Assembly (NCBI RefSeq): GCF_017571495.1
Contig: NZ_JAGETZ010000006.1
Location: 186,001 to 250,000 of the forward strand
Length of the DNA: 64,000 bases
Direction of reading: 5' to 3'
DNA from: Hymenobacter negativus
Lineage (GTDB): Bacteria > Bacteroidota > Bacteroidia > Cytophagales > Hymenobacteraceae
The number at the start of each line of letters is the position of its first letter. The stretch's first letter is position 1. Both the position numbers and the translations under genes were made by a program. The notes below the pieces were generated by a model. It made no database searches. It saw only the letters and a list, made by a program, of their open reading frames with translations, and was not told the DNA's origin. Below, piece after piece: positions 63,417-64,000 of the stretch.

Positions 63417-64000
63417 GTGCGCGTCGCCCTCGTTATCAATACCAGTTGGAATATTTGGAACTTCCGCGCCAGTCTCGTGCGGGCCCTACAGGCGGCCGGC
63501 CACGAAGTGCTGGCCATTGCGCCGCCCGATGACTATTCTGCGCGTCTCGAAACCGAGTTAGGCTGCCGTTTCGTGCCCATCCTCATGGAGAACAAGGGCA
63601 CTAATCCGGTGAAAGATGCCGCCCTCACGCGCCGTTTCTACCAGATTTACCGGCGCGAGCGGCCCGATGTGGTGCTGCACTACACCATCAAGCCGAACAT
63701 CTACGGCAGCATCGCGGCCAAGCTGGCGGGCATCCCCAGCATCAACAACGTGAGCGGATTGGGCACGGTGTTCATCATCAAAAACTTTGTGAGCAAGGTG
63801 GCGCTTGGCCTCTATCGCTTCGCGTTCCGCTTCCCGGCCAAGGTGTTTTTTCAGAATGGCGACGACCGGCAGCTGTTCCTCGACAACGGCTTGGTGCGTC
63901 AGGAAATTACCGACCTGCTGCCCGGCTCCGGCGTCGATACCCGCAAGTTCCGGCCCGCCGGGCAGTTTGTGCGCCAAATTCCCTTCGTGTTCCTGATGGT
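63417..64000 (+). CDS. Glycosyltransferase family 4 protein, truncated by window edge
   Basis: About 194 residues visible from the GTG at 63417 (VRVALVINTSWNIWNFRASL). The N-terminal GT-B domain pattern of GT4 enzymes is clear: LVRALQAAGHEVLAIAPPDD, VVLHYTIKPNIYGSIAAKLA, INNVSGLGTVFI, and GSGVDTRKFRP at the start of the second domain. Such enzymes transfer a sugar to a lipid carrier in exopolysaccharide or O-antigen assembly. The rest, and probably further polysaccharide genes, lie beyond the window. Confidence 0.85.
   Translation, partial: MRVALVINTSWNIWNFRASLVRALQAAGHEVLAIAPPDDYSARLETELGCRFVPILMENKGTNPVKDAALTRRFYQIYRRERPDVVLHYTIKPNIYGSIAAKLAGIPSINNVSGLGTVFIIKNFVSKVALGLYRFAFRFPAKVFFQNGDDRQLFLDNGLVRQEITDLLPGSGVDTRKFRPAGQFVRQIPFVFLM

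Overview
The window is GC-rich and gene-dense and reads as chromosome from a Bacteroidota bacterium of the Cytophagales, most likely Hymenobacter or a close relative. The evidence is the content: several secreted proteins ending in type IX secretion (T9SS) type A sorting domains with the PNP motif, PorT-like and DUF6268-like outer-membrane barrels, GH92 and GH43 glycosidases, membrane-anchored AraC regulators, a Bacteroidota-type TssD/Hcp, and a TTG-N20-TAGCTTTG promoter of the Bacteroidota sigma-A type. Genus and species are inferred from style, not from a search.

Layout. 1-9.4 kb: an edge-truncated secreted protein, a DinB-like protein, a porin-like barrel, a 2096-residue alpha-2-macroglobulin homologue and a very basic secreted protein. 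9.4-24 kb: a GH43 enzyme, an Omp28-like T9SS cargo, an acyltransferase with AraC-type regulators, small enzymes (SnoaL-like, DinB, PhzF, CPBP, SRPBCC), a 76-86 bp palindromic repeat and gene remnants. 24-32.4 kb: a 14-repeat FG-GAP T9SS cargo broken by an in-frame TAG, a 12-copy 21-bp repeat array, a coiled-coil protein and an AT-rich RloC/PrrC-like ATPase that looks horizontally acquired. 32.4-43.1 kb: GH92, a three-part zinc phospholipase C fusion, tRNA-Arg(CCU), an HD-plus-Pycsar-effector membrane protein, and a 1370-residue metallophosphoesterase/Omp85 fusion. 43.4-50 kb: three T9SS cargos (two paralogous M43 metalloproteases and a beta-helix protein). 50-57.3 kb is accessory: coiled-coil protein, XRE regulator with a likely operator, a broken DUF4440 gene, lipoprotein hydrolase, HNH endonuclease, DUF2306 protein, two paralogous unknowns, then a HEAT-repeat protein, an HExxH toxin-like domain and a TssD (Hcp) carrier. 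57.4-64 kb is core: SixA, polyphosphate kinase, an outer-membrane barrel, HflX, cytochrome c and an edge-truncated glycosyltransferase.

The most interesting material is conflict- and defence-related: the stand-alone RloC-like candidate anticodon nuclease (30132-32375), the HD-Pycsar effector fusion without a cyclase (37478-38833), the McrA-like HNH endonuclease (52883-53956), and the TssD-metallopeptidase toxin module with a HEAT-repeat partner (55976-57265), whose toxin frame is separated from the TssD frame by a +1 shift. Two 21-bp heptad repeat arrays, one inserted in frame into the macroglobulin gene, and three copies of a long palindrome are the main repeat structures. No rRNA, CRISPR array, intact transposase or prophage was seen.
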